A stretch of 64,000 bases of DNA, from contig NZ_FOVM01000001.1 of assembly GCF_900115155.1 (NCBI RefSeq), positions 310,001-374,000 of the forward strand, given 5' to 3'. Under the pieces are notes generated by a model that was not told the DNA's origin, did no database searches, and saw nothing but the letters and a program-made list of their open reading frames with translations. A program made the translations under genes and the position numbers. Each line of letters begins with the position of its first letter. Positions within the stretch are counted from its first letter, which is position 1. The stretch comes from Mycetocola miduiensis. GTDB lineage: Bacteria > Actinomycetota > Actinomycetes > Actinomycetales > Microbacteriaceae. Below are positions 33,739-42,831 of this stretch, one piece after another.

Positions 33739-35427
33739 TCAACGTTCGAGCGGAACCTCGATCAGCACCCCGGATGTCACGGGTGCGGTGAGAGCCTGGT
33801 CGAGCTCTCCGCGGGTACTCGCCTTCAGGTAGGTCCAGCCGAAAGCTGCGGCGATGGCGGAGAAATCCGCCTGCTGCGGCGTGTACAGCACCCGGTCGAA
33901 GTCGGCGCTCTCGGTCGAGTCGGCCACCTCGAGGCCGTCGAAGATCGTACCCCCACCGTCGTTTCCGACGATGACCTGGATTCGGGGCATCCCCTCGCCC
34001 ATACCGCCGAGCAGCGCACCGACATCGTGAAGCAGCGTGAGGTCGCCGAGCAGCACGCGGGTGACCCCGGCGCCGTCGGCCTGGCTGGCGACAGCGATGC
34101 CGAGCGCCGTAGAAACGGTCCCGTCGATGCCGGCGAGACCGCGGTTCGAGTGCACCCGGATCTTTTTGCCGGGCACAGCAGCGTCGATGTCGCGGATAAG
34201 CCGGGATGCACCGAGAACGAGTCGGTCGTGTGGCCAGGTCGCCCCCCACACCGCGAGCGCAAGCATCCGCCTGTCGATCCGGGCACGGATCGCCTGGAAT
34301 TCGGACCTCACGTAACCGAGCCGGGTGGCCGGGTCATGGGACTGAGCAGCCTCGAGGTCCGGGGCGACGTCGTGGGACTTCTCGTCGGAGATCCGTCGCG
34401 ATTCCTGCACCCATGAGCTGATCCAGGCCCGGTCGATGCTGCCGTCGACGACGTTTGCCGCTCCGACGATGTGGGTGGCACGTCGGCCGGGGTTGTAGAC
34501 CTCGGCGCCGGTGGGTGCCACCACGATCACCTCGACGCCGTCCCTGCCGAGCAGTGCGGGGACCTGCCTGCTGAGGGTGGGGTGGCCGAAGACGACGGCG
34601 CGTTCGACGCGACCGCCGAACTCCGGGTCCGACAGCAGTTCGCGGTACGCGACGACAAGGTTCCTGCCGTACCGGGCGCCGCTGGACACCTCGGCGAGAA
34701 GCGGCCAGCCGCCGGCATGGGCGAGCGCTTCGGCGACCGGCCCGGCACCGTGCCCGGCGATCACAACAGTGCGTTTTCCACGTTCGAGCAGGATGCCGGG
34801 GCGGGTCATCCGAGCGGCGCTTGCTTCAGGCCGCGACACTGGCTCGACCCGGTCCAGTGCGGGGAGCGGAGTGGACAACGGTTCACGGAGGGCCAGGTTG
34901 AGGTGCACAGGTCCAGCGCCCGCGGGTCCGACCCCGACAGCGGCGTCGACGGCCACGCGGGCAAGAGACCGGGCGGATGCCTCGTCACCGGCGACCCCCG
35001 TCGGCGCCGGAACGTCTCGAGTCAGCCTCGCGGCGGATCCGAAGATGCCCGCCTGGTGGGTGGTCTGGTTGGAGCGGATGCCGCGCAGTTCGTCCGGACG
35101 ATCGGCTGTCAGGAGGAGCAGGGGAACCGCGGAGTGGTGTGCCTCGAGGACGGCCGGGTGAAGGTTCGCAACCGCCGTACCGCTCGTGACGATCACCGCC
35201 GCTGGGACGCCGCTTTCGATGGCGAGCCCGAGGGCAAGGAATCCCGCGACCCTCTCATCGATCCGGACGTGGAGCCGGATCGACCCGGCACGCTCCAGGG
35301 CAGCAGCGGCAAGCGCGAGCGCTTGCGACCGGGATCCGGGGCACACCACGACGTCCTGCACGCCGAGGTGCACGAACTCTTCGAGAAGCGCGACCGAGTA
35401 TCTGGTTGCCGGAGAAGGGTCAGGCAT
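33739..35427 (-). CDS. menD: SEPHCHC synthase (MenD)
   Basis: 562 residues. ThDP-enzyme landmarks: VVVCPGSRSQALALAAAA and the ThDP glutamate region HVRIDERVAGFLALGLA at the N-terminus, TSGTAVANLHPAVLEA, LTADRPDELRG, and the C-terminal ThDP motif LGDLTLLHDVGALLGG with IVGNDGGGTIFDGL. It joins isochorismate and 2-oxoglutarate to give SEPHCHC. The ATG at 35427 overlaps the stop of the upstream membrane protein by eight bases, so translation is coupled; the open frame extends 14 codons further but without homology. Confidence 0.94.
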   Translation of the reverse strand: MPDPSPATRYSVALLEEFVHLGVQDVVVCPGSRSQALALAAAALERAGSIRLHVRIDERVAGFLALGLAIESGVPAAVIVTSGTAVANLHPAVLEAHHSAVPLLLLTADRPDELRGIRSNQTTHQAGIFGSAARLTRDVPAPTGVAGDEASARSLARVAVDAAVGVGPAGAGPVHLNLALREPLSTPLPALDRVEPVSRPEASAARMTRPGILLERGKRTVVIAGHGAGPVAEALAHAGGWPLLAEVSSGARYGRNLVVAYRELLSDPEFGGRVERAVVFGHPTLSRQVPALLGRDGVEVIVVAPTGAEVYNPGRRATHIVGAANVVDGSIDRAWISSWVQESRRISDEKSHDVAPDLEAAQSHDPATRLGYVRSEFQAIRARIDRRMLALAVWGATWPHDRLVLGASRLIRDIDAAVPGKKIRVHSNRGLAGIDGTVSTALGIAVASQADGAGVTRVLLGDLTLLHDVGALLGGMGEGMPRIQVIVGNDGGGTIFDGLEVADSTESADFDRVLYTPQQADFSAIAAAFGWTYLKASTRGELDQALTAPVTSGVLIEVPLER

Positions 35428-35836
35428 CCGTTCGGCCCGACTCGTCGGGCGTGTGCCCGGCCGAGCCATCGGGGCTGTCGTCCGGTGTCGGTGTGGCCTT
35501 GCCGGTCACGTCAGGGTTGGGGCCATCGGAATCGAGAGAAGCGAGTTCCTCTTCGAGCCGGCGGATGCGTTCGTCCTGCTCCCGGTCGCGGCCGAGGGTT
35601 CCGATGAAGGCGGGGTCGTCGTCGGGGGCGAGCCGCGGTTTCGATTCGTGGCCCGTGCGAGCGCGACCGATGACGAACCAGAGGATGACGCCGAGGACCG
35701 GCAGGAGAAGGATGATCGCGATCCAGGCCGGCTTCTTCAAACCACGAACCCGGTTCGCTGGGATCAGGGCGCAGTCAATCACCGAATAGATCGTCGCAAC
35801 GACGAGAACGACCGCCAGAATGATCCACCAACGCAT
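35420..35836 (-). CDS. PLDc_N domain small membrane protein
   Basis: 138 residues. Two hydrophobic helices (about 3-23 and 36-58) with the conserved intervening and following pattern ALIPANRVRGLKKPAWIAII and LPVLGVILWFVIGR, which is the PLDc_N (cardiolipin synthase N-terminal-like) domain. The tail is charged and has a coiled-coil-like segment (DEQ/ERIRRLEEELASL). No catalytic phospholipase motif, so it is not a cardiolipin synthase. TACGAT lies six bases before the ATG. It is coupled to menD by overlap and divergent from a DUF4229 gene. Confidence 0.78.
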   Translation of the reverse strand: MRWWIILAVVLVVATIYSVIDCALIPANRVRGLKKPAWIAIILLLPVLGVILWFVIGRARTGHESKPRLAPDDDPAFIGTLGRDREQDERIRRLEEELASLDSDGPNPDVTGKATPTPDDSPDGSAGHTPDESGRTDA

Positions 35837-35842
35837 ACCCCC

Positions 35843-35848
35843 ATCGTA
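35843..35848 (-). promoter_or_regulatory. -10 element of PLDc_N/menD unit, leaderless
   Basis: TACGAT on the minus strand, 6-nt gap to the ATG at 35836. Confidence 0.55.
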
Positions 35849-35917
35849 GCCCCGAGATCTGGGAACTTCCCGCGTGACGGCGGTCGGATCCCCGCCGTCC
35901 TCCCAGACGCCCCCGCT

Positions 35918-35923
35918 TACACT
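35918..35923 (+). promoter_or_regulatory. -10 element of DUF4229 gene, leaderless
   Basis: TACACT, 6-nt gap to the GTG at 35930. Confidence 0.6.
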
Positions 35924-35929
35924 GGAAGA

Positions 35930-36220
35930 GTGAAACGCATCCCTCCCGTCGTGTACTACACCGTGCTCCGTCTGCTCACTTTCGCCGTGCCCCTGACGAT
36001 TCTGCTGCTGCTCGGGATTGAGCCGTGGATCGCGACGGTTCTCGCTGCGCTGATCGGCCTGAGCGTCTCGTACATCTTCCTGCAACGTCCGCGTGAGGCG
36101 GTCTCCCGGGACCTCTACCAGCTACGGCACGGCTCGAAAGAAGCCGCCGAAGACGAAAGCGCCGAAGATGCGGTGTCGGATGCCGCAGCATCCGACACCG
36201 CCACCCGCACCGAGCGCTGA
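35930..36220 (+). CDS. DUF4229 family membrane protein
   Basis: 96 residues. Two hydrophobic helices (about 8-28 and 32-50) followed by LQRPREAVSRDLYQLRHG and a highly acidic, alanine-rich tail. This fits the DUF4229 family of actinobacteria, found beside menaquinone genes. No function is known. The GTG at 35930 is set by the -10 element six bases upstream. Its stop lies one base from the end of menA, which converges on it. Confidence 0.75.
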   Translation: MKRIPPVVYYTVLRLLTFAVPLTILLLLGIEPWIATVLAALIGLSVSYIFLQRPREAVSRDLYQLRHGSKEAAEDESAEDAVSDAAASDTATRTER

Positions 36221-36221
36221 C

Positions 36222-37211
36222 CTACTTCCAGAACGCCACGAAAAGCGCCGCACCGAAGAGGAGCTGCACGAGTCCGGTCAACTTGAGCGCAAGCACGAAC
36301 TCCCGTGCTGTCCTCGCCGTCGCGACGATGACGGCGGCAGGCAGCGCGGCGAGCAGGCCGAACATCGCGAACCACGCCAGCGGGTAGAAGGTCGCGAGCC
36401 AGGCGGCGATGCCGAACGGCACCAACAGGCACACGATGTAAAGCACGCGGCTGGCAGTGTTGCCGATCAGCACGGTGAGCGTCCGTTTTCCGGCCTCTCG
36501 ATCCTGGGCGATATCACGGATGTTGTTGACGATGAGCGTGGCGACCGCGATGAGCCCGACGCCGATCGCTCCGAGCCAGGCCTCCTGGTTGAGCACGAAC
36601 GACTGGACGTAAGCGGTTCCCAGGGTGGCGACGAGGCCGAAGAAGACGAAGACGAACAGTTCGCCGAGCGCGTTGTACCCGTATGGCCTGCGGCCGCCGG
36701 TGTAGAACCAGGCGGCGAGGATGGCGGCGGCGCCCACAGCGAGAAGCCACCACAATCCGGTGATGACGGTGAGGATGAGTCCAGCAACCGCGGCGAGGCC
36801 GAAGAAGACCATGGCGACGATCAGGACCGTTTTCGGGCGAGCCTTGCCGCTGCCGACGAGCCGGAACGGGCCGACCCGGTGTTCGTCAGTGCCGCGGATG
36901 CCGTCTGAATAGTCGTTCGAGTAGTTGACGCCGATCTGCAGACAAACCGAGACGATGAGGCAGAGCAGCGCGCGAACCCAGTGGTACTCGCCCGGGTCGT
37001 TGGCCACCATGGCAGCTCCGGTGCCGACGAGGACCGGCGATACCGACATCGAGAGGGTGAAGACACGGGCACCGGCGACCCAGTCACCGAATGTTGCCGG
37101 ACGGATGCTCTCGTACCGCTTGGCCGCGGGGTTTCCGCTGCGTCCCCGCCCTTTGGGCCGCGCACCGCTCGGCGATTGCGGGGGCGTGAGTCGTTGTGCT
37201 TTAGCTGCCAC
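36222..37211 (-). CDS. menA: 1,4-dihydroxy-2-naphthoate polyprenyltransferase
   Basis: 329 residues with eight or nine hydrophobic helices. The UbiA-family Asp-rich motifs are NYSNDYSDGIRGTDEHRVGP (first) and NNIRDIAQDREAGKRTL (second). It attaches the polyprenyl chain to dihydroxynaphthoate in the membrane, giving demethylmenaquinone. The GTG at 37211 is preceded by AGGGAGG with a seven-base gap, one of the best ribosome sites in the region. A basic N-terminal extension of about 45 residues (rich in Arg, Pro, Gly) precedes the first helix. Confidence 0.93.
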   Translation of the reverse strand: MAAKAQRLTPPQSPSGARPKGRGRSGNPAAKRYESIRPATFGDWVAGARVFTLSMSVSPVLVGTGAAMVANDPGEYHWVRALLCLIVSVCLQIGVNYSNDYSDGIRGTDEHRVGPFRLVGSGKARPKTVLIVAMVFFGLAAVAGLILTVITGLWWLLAVGAAAILAAWFYTGGRRPYGYNALGELFVFVFFGLVATLGTAYVQSFVLNQEAWLGAIGVGLIAVATLIVNNIRDIAQDREAGKRTLTVLIGNTASRVLYIVCLLVPFGIAAWLATFYPLAWFAMFGLLAALPAAVIVATARTAREFVLALKLTGLVQLLFGAALFVAFWK

Positions 37212-37328
37212 CGGGCAACCTCCCTCTGTTGGTAGGCAGCTTACCGGGCGACCCAGCCTCCTTGTTCGCTCACGGCAAACAAGACGGGACTGGACATTTT
37301 TCCTTCGTTGGTTAACATAATTTTCAGA

Positions 37329-37351
37329 AGTTGAGTCACATCCGCTCAACT
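37329..37351. promoter_or_regulatory. Candidate heat-shock operator upstream of hsp20
   Basis: Perfect 7-bp inverted repeat AGTTGAG-N9-CTCAACT, 39 bp before the start codon. It resembles, but does not match exactly, the HspR HAIR element (CTTGAGT-N7-ACTCAAG). A possible promoter just upstream is TGGACA with TAACAT or CATAAT (37314-37319). Confidence 0.45.
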
Positions 37352-37389
37352 CTCAAGTGCACACAGAAGAGACAAAGGAGGACACACCA

Positions 37390-37839
37390 ATGGCACTCAA
37401 CTTTGACCCGTTCCGCGAGCTCGACCGCGCAACCGAGGCTCTGCTCGGGACCCGTCAGGGACCACGTTTGATGCCAATGGACCTGTACCGCGAGAACGAC
37501 CACTACGTTCTCTCCGCCGATCTACCCGGCATCGACCCGGGATCCGTCGATATCGACGTGGACGGCCAGTTGCTGACCATCCGCGCGGAGCGCACCCTGA
37601 CCACTGCTGAAAACGCAAAGTGGATCGCCCGCGAGCGGATGTCCGGCTCGTTCCTGCGCCAGCTGAACCTGGGCCAGGGAGTCGACATCGAGAACATCGC
37701 CGCCAACTACACCAACGGCGTTCTCAGCGTCACCATCCCTGTGAGCGAACGAGCGAAGCCGCGCAAGATCGAAGTCGCGGCAGGCAACGAACAGGAAACC
37801 CTCACCGTCAAGGAGGGGCAGAAGTCCGTGGACGCCTGA
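37390..37839 (+). CDS. Small heat-shock protein, Hsp20/alpha-crystallin family
   Basis: 149 residues. The alpha-crystallin domain starts at MDLYRENDHYVLSADLPGID and ends with ANYTNGVLSVTIPVSE; RERMSGSFLRQLNLGQGVD is the usual central segment and the IxI-like tail is RKIEVA. It is a cytosolic ATP-independent holdase. GGAGG lies eight bases before the ATG. It has its own 178-bp promoter region with a possible heat-shock operator and is followed by a GC-rich hairpin, so it is an independent unit inside the men region. Confidence 0.92.
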   Translation: MALNFDPFRELDRATEALLGTRQGPRLMPMDLYRENDHYVLSADLPGIDPGSVDIDVDGQLLTIRAERTLTTAENAKWIARERMSGSFLRQLNLGQGVDIENIAANYTNGVLSVTIPVSERAKPRKIEVAAGNEQETLTVKEGQKSVDA

Positions 37840-37852
37840 CTCTCCACGGAAG

Positions 37853-37881
37853 GGGCCGGCCGGGGCATCGCCTCGGCCGGC
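37853..37881 (+). terminator. Hairpin after hsp20
   Basis: GC-rich inverted repeat GCCGGCC ... GGCCGGC with imperfect inner pairing and a short T-rich tail (CTTCTTG), 13 bp after the hsp20 stop and ahead of the convergent menE stop. Confidence 0.6.
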
Positions 37882-37916
37882 TTCTTGCGTGCAGGCCGCT
37901 GGTCGAGCCTCGCTGA

Positions 37917-39092
37917 TCAGACCCGGGGTGCCGCTGGGCCGACGGCCGGGACATCTCCGGATTCGCCCTGGAGCGCGACCGCGACGATCGCAACGATCGC
38001 CAACCGGTCCGGTTTACCGGACGGCAGCAGCGGCAACTCATCCAGACGGACGATGTGCGCTGGGCGCGCCGGCTTTCCCAGGGACTCGGCGACGGCATCC
38101 GCTATCTCCGACAGCGACGGATGCCCGCTCGCCGTCACGACGACGGGAACCTCGCCCCAGTCGCGGTGTGGGCCGGCGACCACCACTGACTCGGTCAGGT
38201 CGGGCAGCCCGCGGACGACGTGCTCGACCCGGTCGAGCGACACGTTGACGCCGCCAGAGTTGATCACATTGTCGGCGCGCCCGGTGACCCGGAGCACGCC
38301 GTCGCTGAATTCGCCAAGGTCGCCGGTGCGGTACCAGCGAAACCCGTCGGCGACGGGAAAGATGCGTTCGGTGAGTTCTTCGTCGCCGAGGTAGCCTTCG
38401 GCGAGCATCGGGCCGGCAAGCTCGACCTCGCCGTCGACCACCCGCACGTGCACCCCGGGCAGCGGGACGCCGTTGTAGACGCAGCCACCGGCGGTCTCGC
38501 TGGATCCGTAGGTGCGGAAGATCGGCAGCCCGAGCTGCTCGGTGCGCCGGAGCAACTGCGGCGGGGTCGCCTGCCCGCCGACGAGGATGCCGTCGAATCG
38601 GCGGAGCGCCATCAGCCCGGCACGGCTATCGAGCAGCCGCGCGAGTTGCAGCGGCACGAGAGACGTGTAGTGCAGTTCGCCGCTGAGCGTCCGGGATGCC
38701 TCGACGAAGGCGGCGGGGTCGAACCGGCCGGGCGGAAGCACGACAGGGACCGTGCCCGCGGCGATCGAACGCACGAGCACCTGGAGTCCGGCGATGTAGT
38801 GGGCGGGGAGGGCGAGCAGCCACTGGCCCTGGCCGTCAAGGGCCGTTGCGCTGGCCGCCGCGCTCGCGAGAAGGGCGTTGCAGGTGAGAGCGACCCGCTT
38901 GGGTACACCGGTCGATCCCGAGGTTTCGATGACGACGCCGACCGGCTGAGGAACCTCCTCGGGTTCTCCCGCGGAGGGCTCTTCTTCCGGGACGGGGGTG
39001 ACGGCGGGACCGGAGAGGTCCAGGGCGCGCCGCAACTCGACCATGAGGTCGAGTGGCCTCGTCGCCGGCACCCGTACGAGCATCCGCGTCAT
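37917..39092 (-). CDS. menE: o-Succinylbenzoate-CoA ligase
   Basis: 391 residues, short for an AMP-forming ligase, as is normal for actinobacterial MenE. P-loop TSGSTGVPKRVALT near residue 58, then ILVGGQATPPQLL, FRTYGSSETAGGCVYNG (A5), WYRTGDLGEF (A7) and a C-terminal LPSGKPDRLA with the adenylation lysine. It activates o-succinylbenzoate with ATP and CoA. TACACT lies six bases before the ATG. It lies downstream of menB on the same strand with 140 bp between, each with its own promoter. Confidence 0.93.
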   Translation of the reverse strand: MTRMLVRVPATRPLDLMVELRRALDLSGPAVTPVPEEEPSAGEPEEVPQPVGVVIETSGSTGVPKRVALTCNALLASAAASATALDGQGQWLLALPAHYIAGLQVLVRSIAAGTVPVVLPPGRFDPAAFVEASRTLSGELHYTSLVPLQLARLLDSRAGLMALRRFDGILVGGQATPPQLLRRTEQLGLPIFRTYGSSETAGGCVYNGVPLPGVHVRVVDGEVELAGPMLAEGYLGDEELTERIFPVADGFRWYRTGDLGEFSDGVLRVTGRADNVINSGGVNVSLDRVEHVVRGLPDLTESVVVAGPHRDWGEVPVVVTASGHPSLSEIADAVAESLGKPARPAHIVRLDELPLLPSGKPDRLAIVAIVAVALQGESGDVPAVGPAAPRV

Positions 39093-39098
39093 GATTTC

Positions 39099-39104
39099 AG
39101 TGTA
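39099..39104 (-). promoter_or_regulatory. -10 element of menE, leaderless
   Basis: TACACT on the minus strand, 6-nt gap to the ATG at 39092. Confidence 0.65.
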
Positions 39105-39232
39105 GGCGCGGCACCGGGCAGGCTGCTGTCGGTCTTGCGACTGCTTCGACGCTCAGGAGCGCAACGTGCTATGAAGCGCGGGATGTGACGACCGTTTACG
39201 CCCCCTGAACGACGCGTCTGAGAGCCCTCCGC

Positions 39233-40138
<906 letters not shown>

Positions 40139-40144
40139 GAATTC

Positions 40145-40150
40145 AGCCTA
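40145..40150 (-). promoter_or_regulatory. -10 element of menB, leaderless
   Basis: TAGGCT on the minus strand, 6-nt gap to the ATG at 40138. Confidence 0.65.
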
Positions 40151-40321
40151 GGGCGCGGATACCTTGGGACCGACAGGAGCTTGCCATCGCCGAACAGGAC
40201 CGATCGACAAATGTGACGGTGAACAGGAGAAATCGCCCGGTCGGGCCGGTTCTCACCTGCTGAACGCGCGGTGCACGCGGAGGATGGGCCGGTTCGGGGC
40301 TCAGCACGGCAGAATGAGTTC

Positions 40322-41323
40322 ATGTCAGACTTCCCGCCGCTCAACCGGACAGTGCCCGACCTCGCCGACGTGCTCGCGTCGGCGCGAGTGGTGGCTCTTC
40401 CCCTCGCAACGCGGTTTCGTGGCATCGAGGAGCGCGAGGCGCTGCTGCTCGAAGGTGAGAACGGCTGGGCCGAGTTTTCTCCGTTCGTCGAATACGACGA
40501 CGACGAAAGCGCGACCTGGCTGCGGGCAGCCATTGAGTTCGCGTGGGGCGACCTGCCGACCCCGCTGCGGCAGAACATCCCGGTCAATGCGACGGTTCCC
40601 GCCGTCCACGTCGACCGGGTCGCGTCAATCCTCGGACGGTTCGACGGATGCCGCACCGCGAAGGTCAAGGTCGCCGAACGCGGGCAGACCCTCGTGGAGG
40701 ACATCGCCCGGGTGCGCGCCGTCCGCGATGAGATGGGCCCCGAGGGACGAATCCGCGTCGACGCCAACGGCGGCTGGAACGTCGACGAAGCCGAGCACGC
40801 GATCCACGCCCTCGCTGAATTCGACCTCGAGTACGTCGAGCAGCCGTGTGAAACGGTGCCCGAGCTTGTCGAGATCCGTCGCAGGACCAAATACATGGGC
40901 GTGCCGATCGCCGCGGATGAAAGCGTCCGCAAGGCCGCGGATCCGCTTGCGGTCGCCGACGCCGGCGCCGCTGACATCCTGGTGCTGAAGGCGCAGCCGC
41001 TTGGCGGCATCCGCCGGTCGCTTGACATCATTGCGGACGCCGGACTCCCGGTGGTCGTCTCGAGCGCTTTGGACACTTCGGTCGGTTTGTCGATGGGTGC
41101 GTGGCTCGCTTCAGCAGTGCCCGAGCTCGAGTACGACTGCGGGCTCGGTACGGCCTCGCTGCTGTCCGCTGACGTGACGGATGACCCGCTGCGGGCCGTG
41201 AACGGATCGATCGACGTGCGCCGGGTCGTTCCGTCGCCGCGTCTGCTCGACGGCTATGCGGCATCCGCTGCGCGGCGCGACTGGTGGCTGGAGCGGCTGA
41301 GGCGCTGTTACGCCCTGCTCTGA
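40322..41323 (+). CDS. menC: o-Succinylbenzoate synthase
   Basis: 333 residues, enolase superfamily. Catalytic lysine in AKVKVAERG, metal ligands in IRVDANGGWN (Asp), YVEQPCE (Glu) and AADESVRKA (Asp), and the second lysine in DILVLKAQPLGG. It dehydrates SHCHC to o-succinylbenzoate. The ATG at 40322 is preceded, six bases away, by CAGAAT, a weaker -10 that would again give a leaderless start; upstream codons in frame look non-coding. Divergent from menB, convergent with ccsB. Confidence 0.93.
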   Translation: MSDFPPLNRTVPDLADVLASARVVALPLATRFRGIEEREALLLEGENGWAEFSPFVEYDDDESATWLRAAIEFAWGDLPTPLRQNIPVNATVPAVHVDRVASILGRFDGCRTAKVKVAERGQTLVEDIARVRAVRDEMGPEGRIRVDANGGWNVDEAEHAIHALAEFDLEYVEQPCETVPELVEIRRRTKYMGVPIAADESVRKAADPLAVADAGAADILVLKAQPLGGIRRSLDIIADAGLPVVVSSALDTSVGLSMGAWLASAVPELEYDCGLGTASLLSADVTDDPLRAVNGSIDVRRVVPSPRLLDGYAASAARRDWWLERLRRCYALL

Positions 41324-41324
41324 C

Positions 41325-41386
41325 CGCGAGTTGCCCAGTTTGACGGGTGTCGCGTGCTCGCAACCCGGCATACCGGGCAACTCGCG
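41325..41386. repeat. Intergenic hairpin repeat, family R1 copy 3
   Basis: Perfect 12-bp arms, CGCGAGTTGCCC 41325-41336 and GGGCAACTCGCG 41375-41386, between the convergent stops of menC and ccsB. It may also serve as terminator for both. Confidence 0.75.
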
Positions 41387-41400
41387 ATCACAGGAGCGGG

Positions 41401-42411
41401 CTATAGGCCCGAGTACGCGTGCAGGCCCTTGAAGAAGAGGTTCACCACCGAGAAGTTGAACATCACCGCGGTGAAACCGATGATCGCCAGCCACGCCGAC
41501 CGGGATCCGCGCCAGCCCCTGGTTGCCCGCGCGTGGATGTAGCCCGCGTAGACGACCCAGATGATGAAAGTCCAGACCTCTTTGGTGTCCCAGCCCCAGT
41601 ACCGTCCCCAGGCCCGCTCCGCCCAGATCGCTCCCGCCATAAGGGTGAACGTCCAGAGGATGAACCCGACGATGTTCGTGCGGTAGGCGAGGTTCTCGAG
41701 ACGCTCAGCGGTCGGCAGGGTCGCGAGGAACTTCAGCTTCAGCTTTTGTAGGTCCCCGTCGCCGGCTTCCCGCCGGTTCTGCACGAGCTGCAGCACCGAT
41801 AGCGCGAAGCCGAGCGCGAAGAACGCGGTGCCGGCCGACGCGACGAAGACGTGGATAACAAGCCAGGCCGACTGCAGAGCCGGCGGGAGCGGAACGATCT
41901 CGACGTAGAAGTCGACGGCCGCGATACCGAGCAGCACGAGCACCAGCCCTGTGATGAACGTGCCGAGGAAGCGCAGGTCGACCCTGAGCAGCACGACGAG
42001 GTACACCGCGATGATGAGCAGCGTTCCGGTGAGTCCGAACTCGTACATATTCGCCCACGGCACGCGCCCTGCTGCGACACCGCGGGTGACGACAGCGGTC
42101 AGGTGCAACAGGAAAGCGAGAACGGTGAGCGCGAGCGCCACACGGAGAACCGGCGACTGCCGGGCCTGGACCTGCGGCGCGTCGGTGTCAGCCCTGACCA
42201 GGGTGCTCACGGGGCGCCCGGAGGAGCCGACTGCCTGAGCTGCTTCCGCCGACGATGACGCGGATGCCACCTGGCCCGCGGCAGCCTCGTTGACCACCGC
42301 GGTCACGTCGGCTGACCGACGCGCAAGGTCGAGCGCGAATGCGATGAAGGCGAGCATGTACATCGCCATGGCCGACCAGAGGGACAGCACGGAAAGTTCG
42401 TTCAGATCCAC
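41401..42411 (-). CDS. ccsB: Cytochrome c biogenesis protein CcsB (ResC)
   Basis: 336 residues. Several membrane helices and the haem-handling motif: the Trp-rich segment AERAWGRYWGWDTKEVWTFI followed by WVVYAGYIHARATRGWRG is diagnostic of the CcsA/CcsB/CcmC family. It carries haem outward and, with ResB, attaches it to apocytochrome c (system II). The start is a GTG at 42411, three bases after the DUF3054 stop. It is the last gene of the maturation operon. Confidence 0.93.
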   Translation of the reverse strand: MDLNELSVLSLWSAMAMYMLAFIAFALDLARRSADVTAVVNEAAAGQVASASSSAEAAQAVGSSGRPVSTLVRADTDAPQVQARQSPVLRVALALTVLAFLLHLTAVVTRGVAAGRVPWANMYEFGLTGTLLIIAVYLVVLLRVDLRFLGTFITGLVLVLLGIAAVDFYVEIVPLPPALQSAWLVIHVFVASAGTAFFALGFALSVLQLVQNRREAGDGDLQKLKLKFLATLPTAERLENLAYRTNIVGFILWTFTLMAGAIWAERAWGRYWGWDTKEVWTFIIWVVYAGYIHARATRGWRGSRSAWLAIIGFTAVMFNFSVVNLFFKGLHAYSGL

Positions 42412-42414
42412 GAT

Positions 42415-42831
42415 CTAAGGGTACCTCTCGGTTTTGCGGGGGACTTCTCGAGATGCCGCTCGTTTGCCGGAACGACCGGCGACCAGGGTGAAGATCGCTC
42501 GCCAGCCGAGCAGGAGAACGGCGACGGAGATCGTTGCGATAAGAACAAAAGGTACGGCGGTTCCCTGTCCGGATGCCGTGCGAAGCAGCATCCCGCCGGC
42601 GACCGTCACGATCCAGATGCCGACACCGGGCCAGAGGATGCCGAACGGGCGCTTCCATGCGCGCGTCACCAGCCAGCCGAAGCCGAGCGCGACGACGAAC
42701 GGCCACCAGGTGGTCAGCAGCCCGAGAATGCTGGAGGTCGCGTTGTGGTTGCCACGCCCGACGAGAACGAACAGCAAGGTCGCCGCCAGGTCGATCCCGA
42801 GGGCGAGCACTGCCCAGGCGCGCGCAGTCAT
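42415..42831 (-). CDS. DUF3054 family membrane protein
   Basis: 138 residues with four hydrophobic helices. N-terminus LALGIDLAATLLFVLVGRGNH, then LLTTWWPFVVALGFGWLVTRAW and the pattern GVGIWIVTVAGGMLLR, which match DUF3054. No function is known. The ATG overlaps the resB stop by four bases, and the stop lies three bases before the ccsB start, so it is embedded between the two haem-lyase subunits. Confidence 0.8.
   Translation of the reverse strand: MTARAWAVLALGIDLAATLLFVLVGRGNHNATSSILGLLTTWWPFVVALGFGWLVTRAWKRPFGILWPGVGIWIVTVAGGMLLRTASGQGTAVPFVLIATISVAVLLLGWRAIFTLVAGRSGKRAASREVPRKTERYP

Noticed and set aside
33397-35607. Two long plus-strand frames over menD
   Set aside because: Shadows of menD and ppk2; no start signals and no domain.
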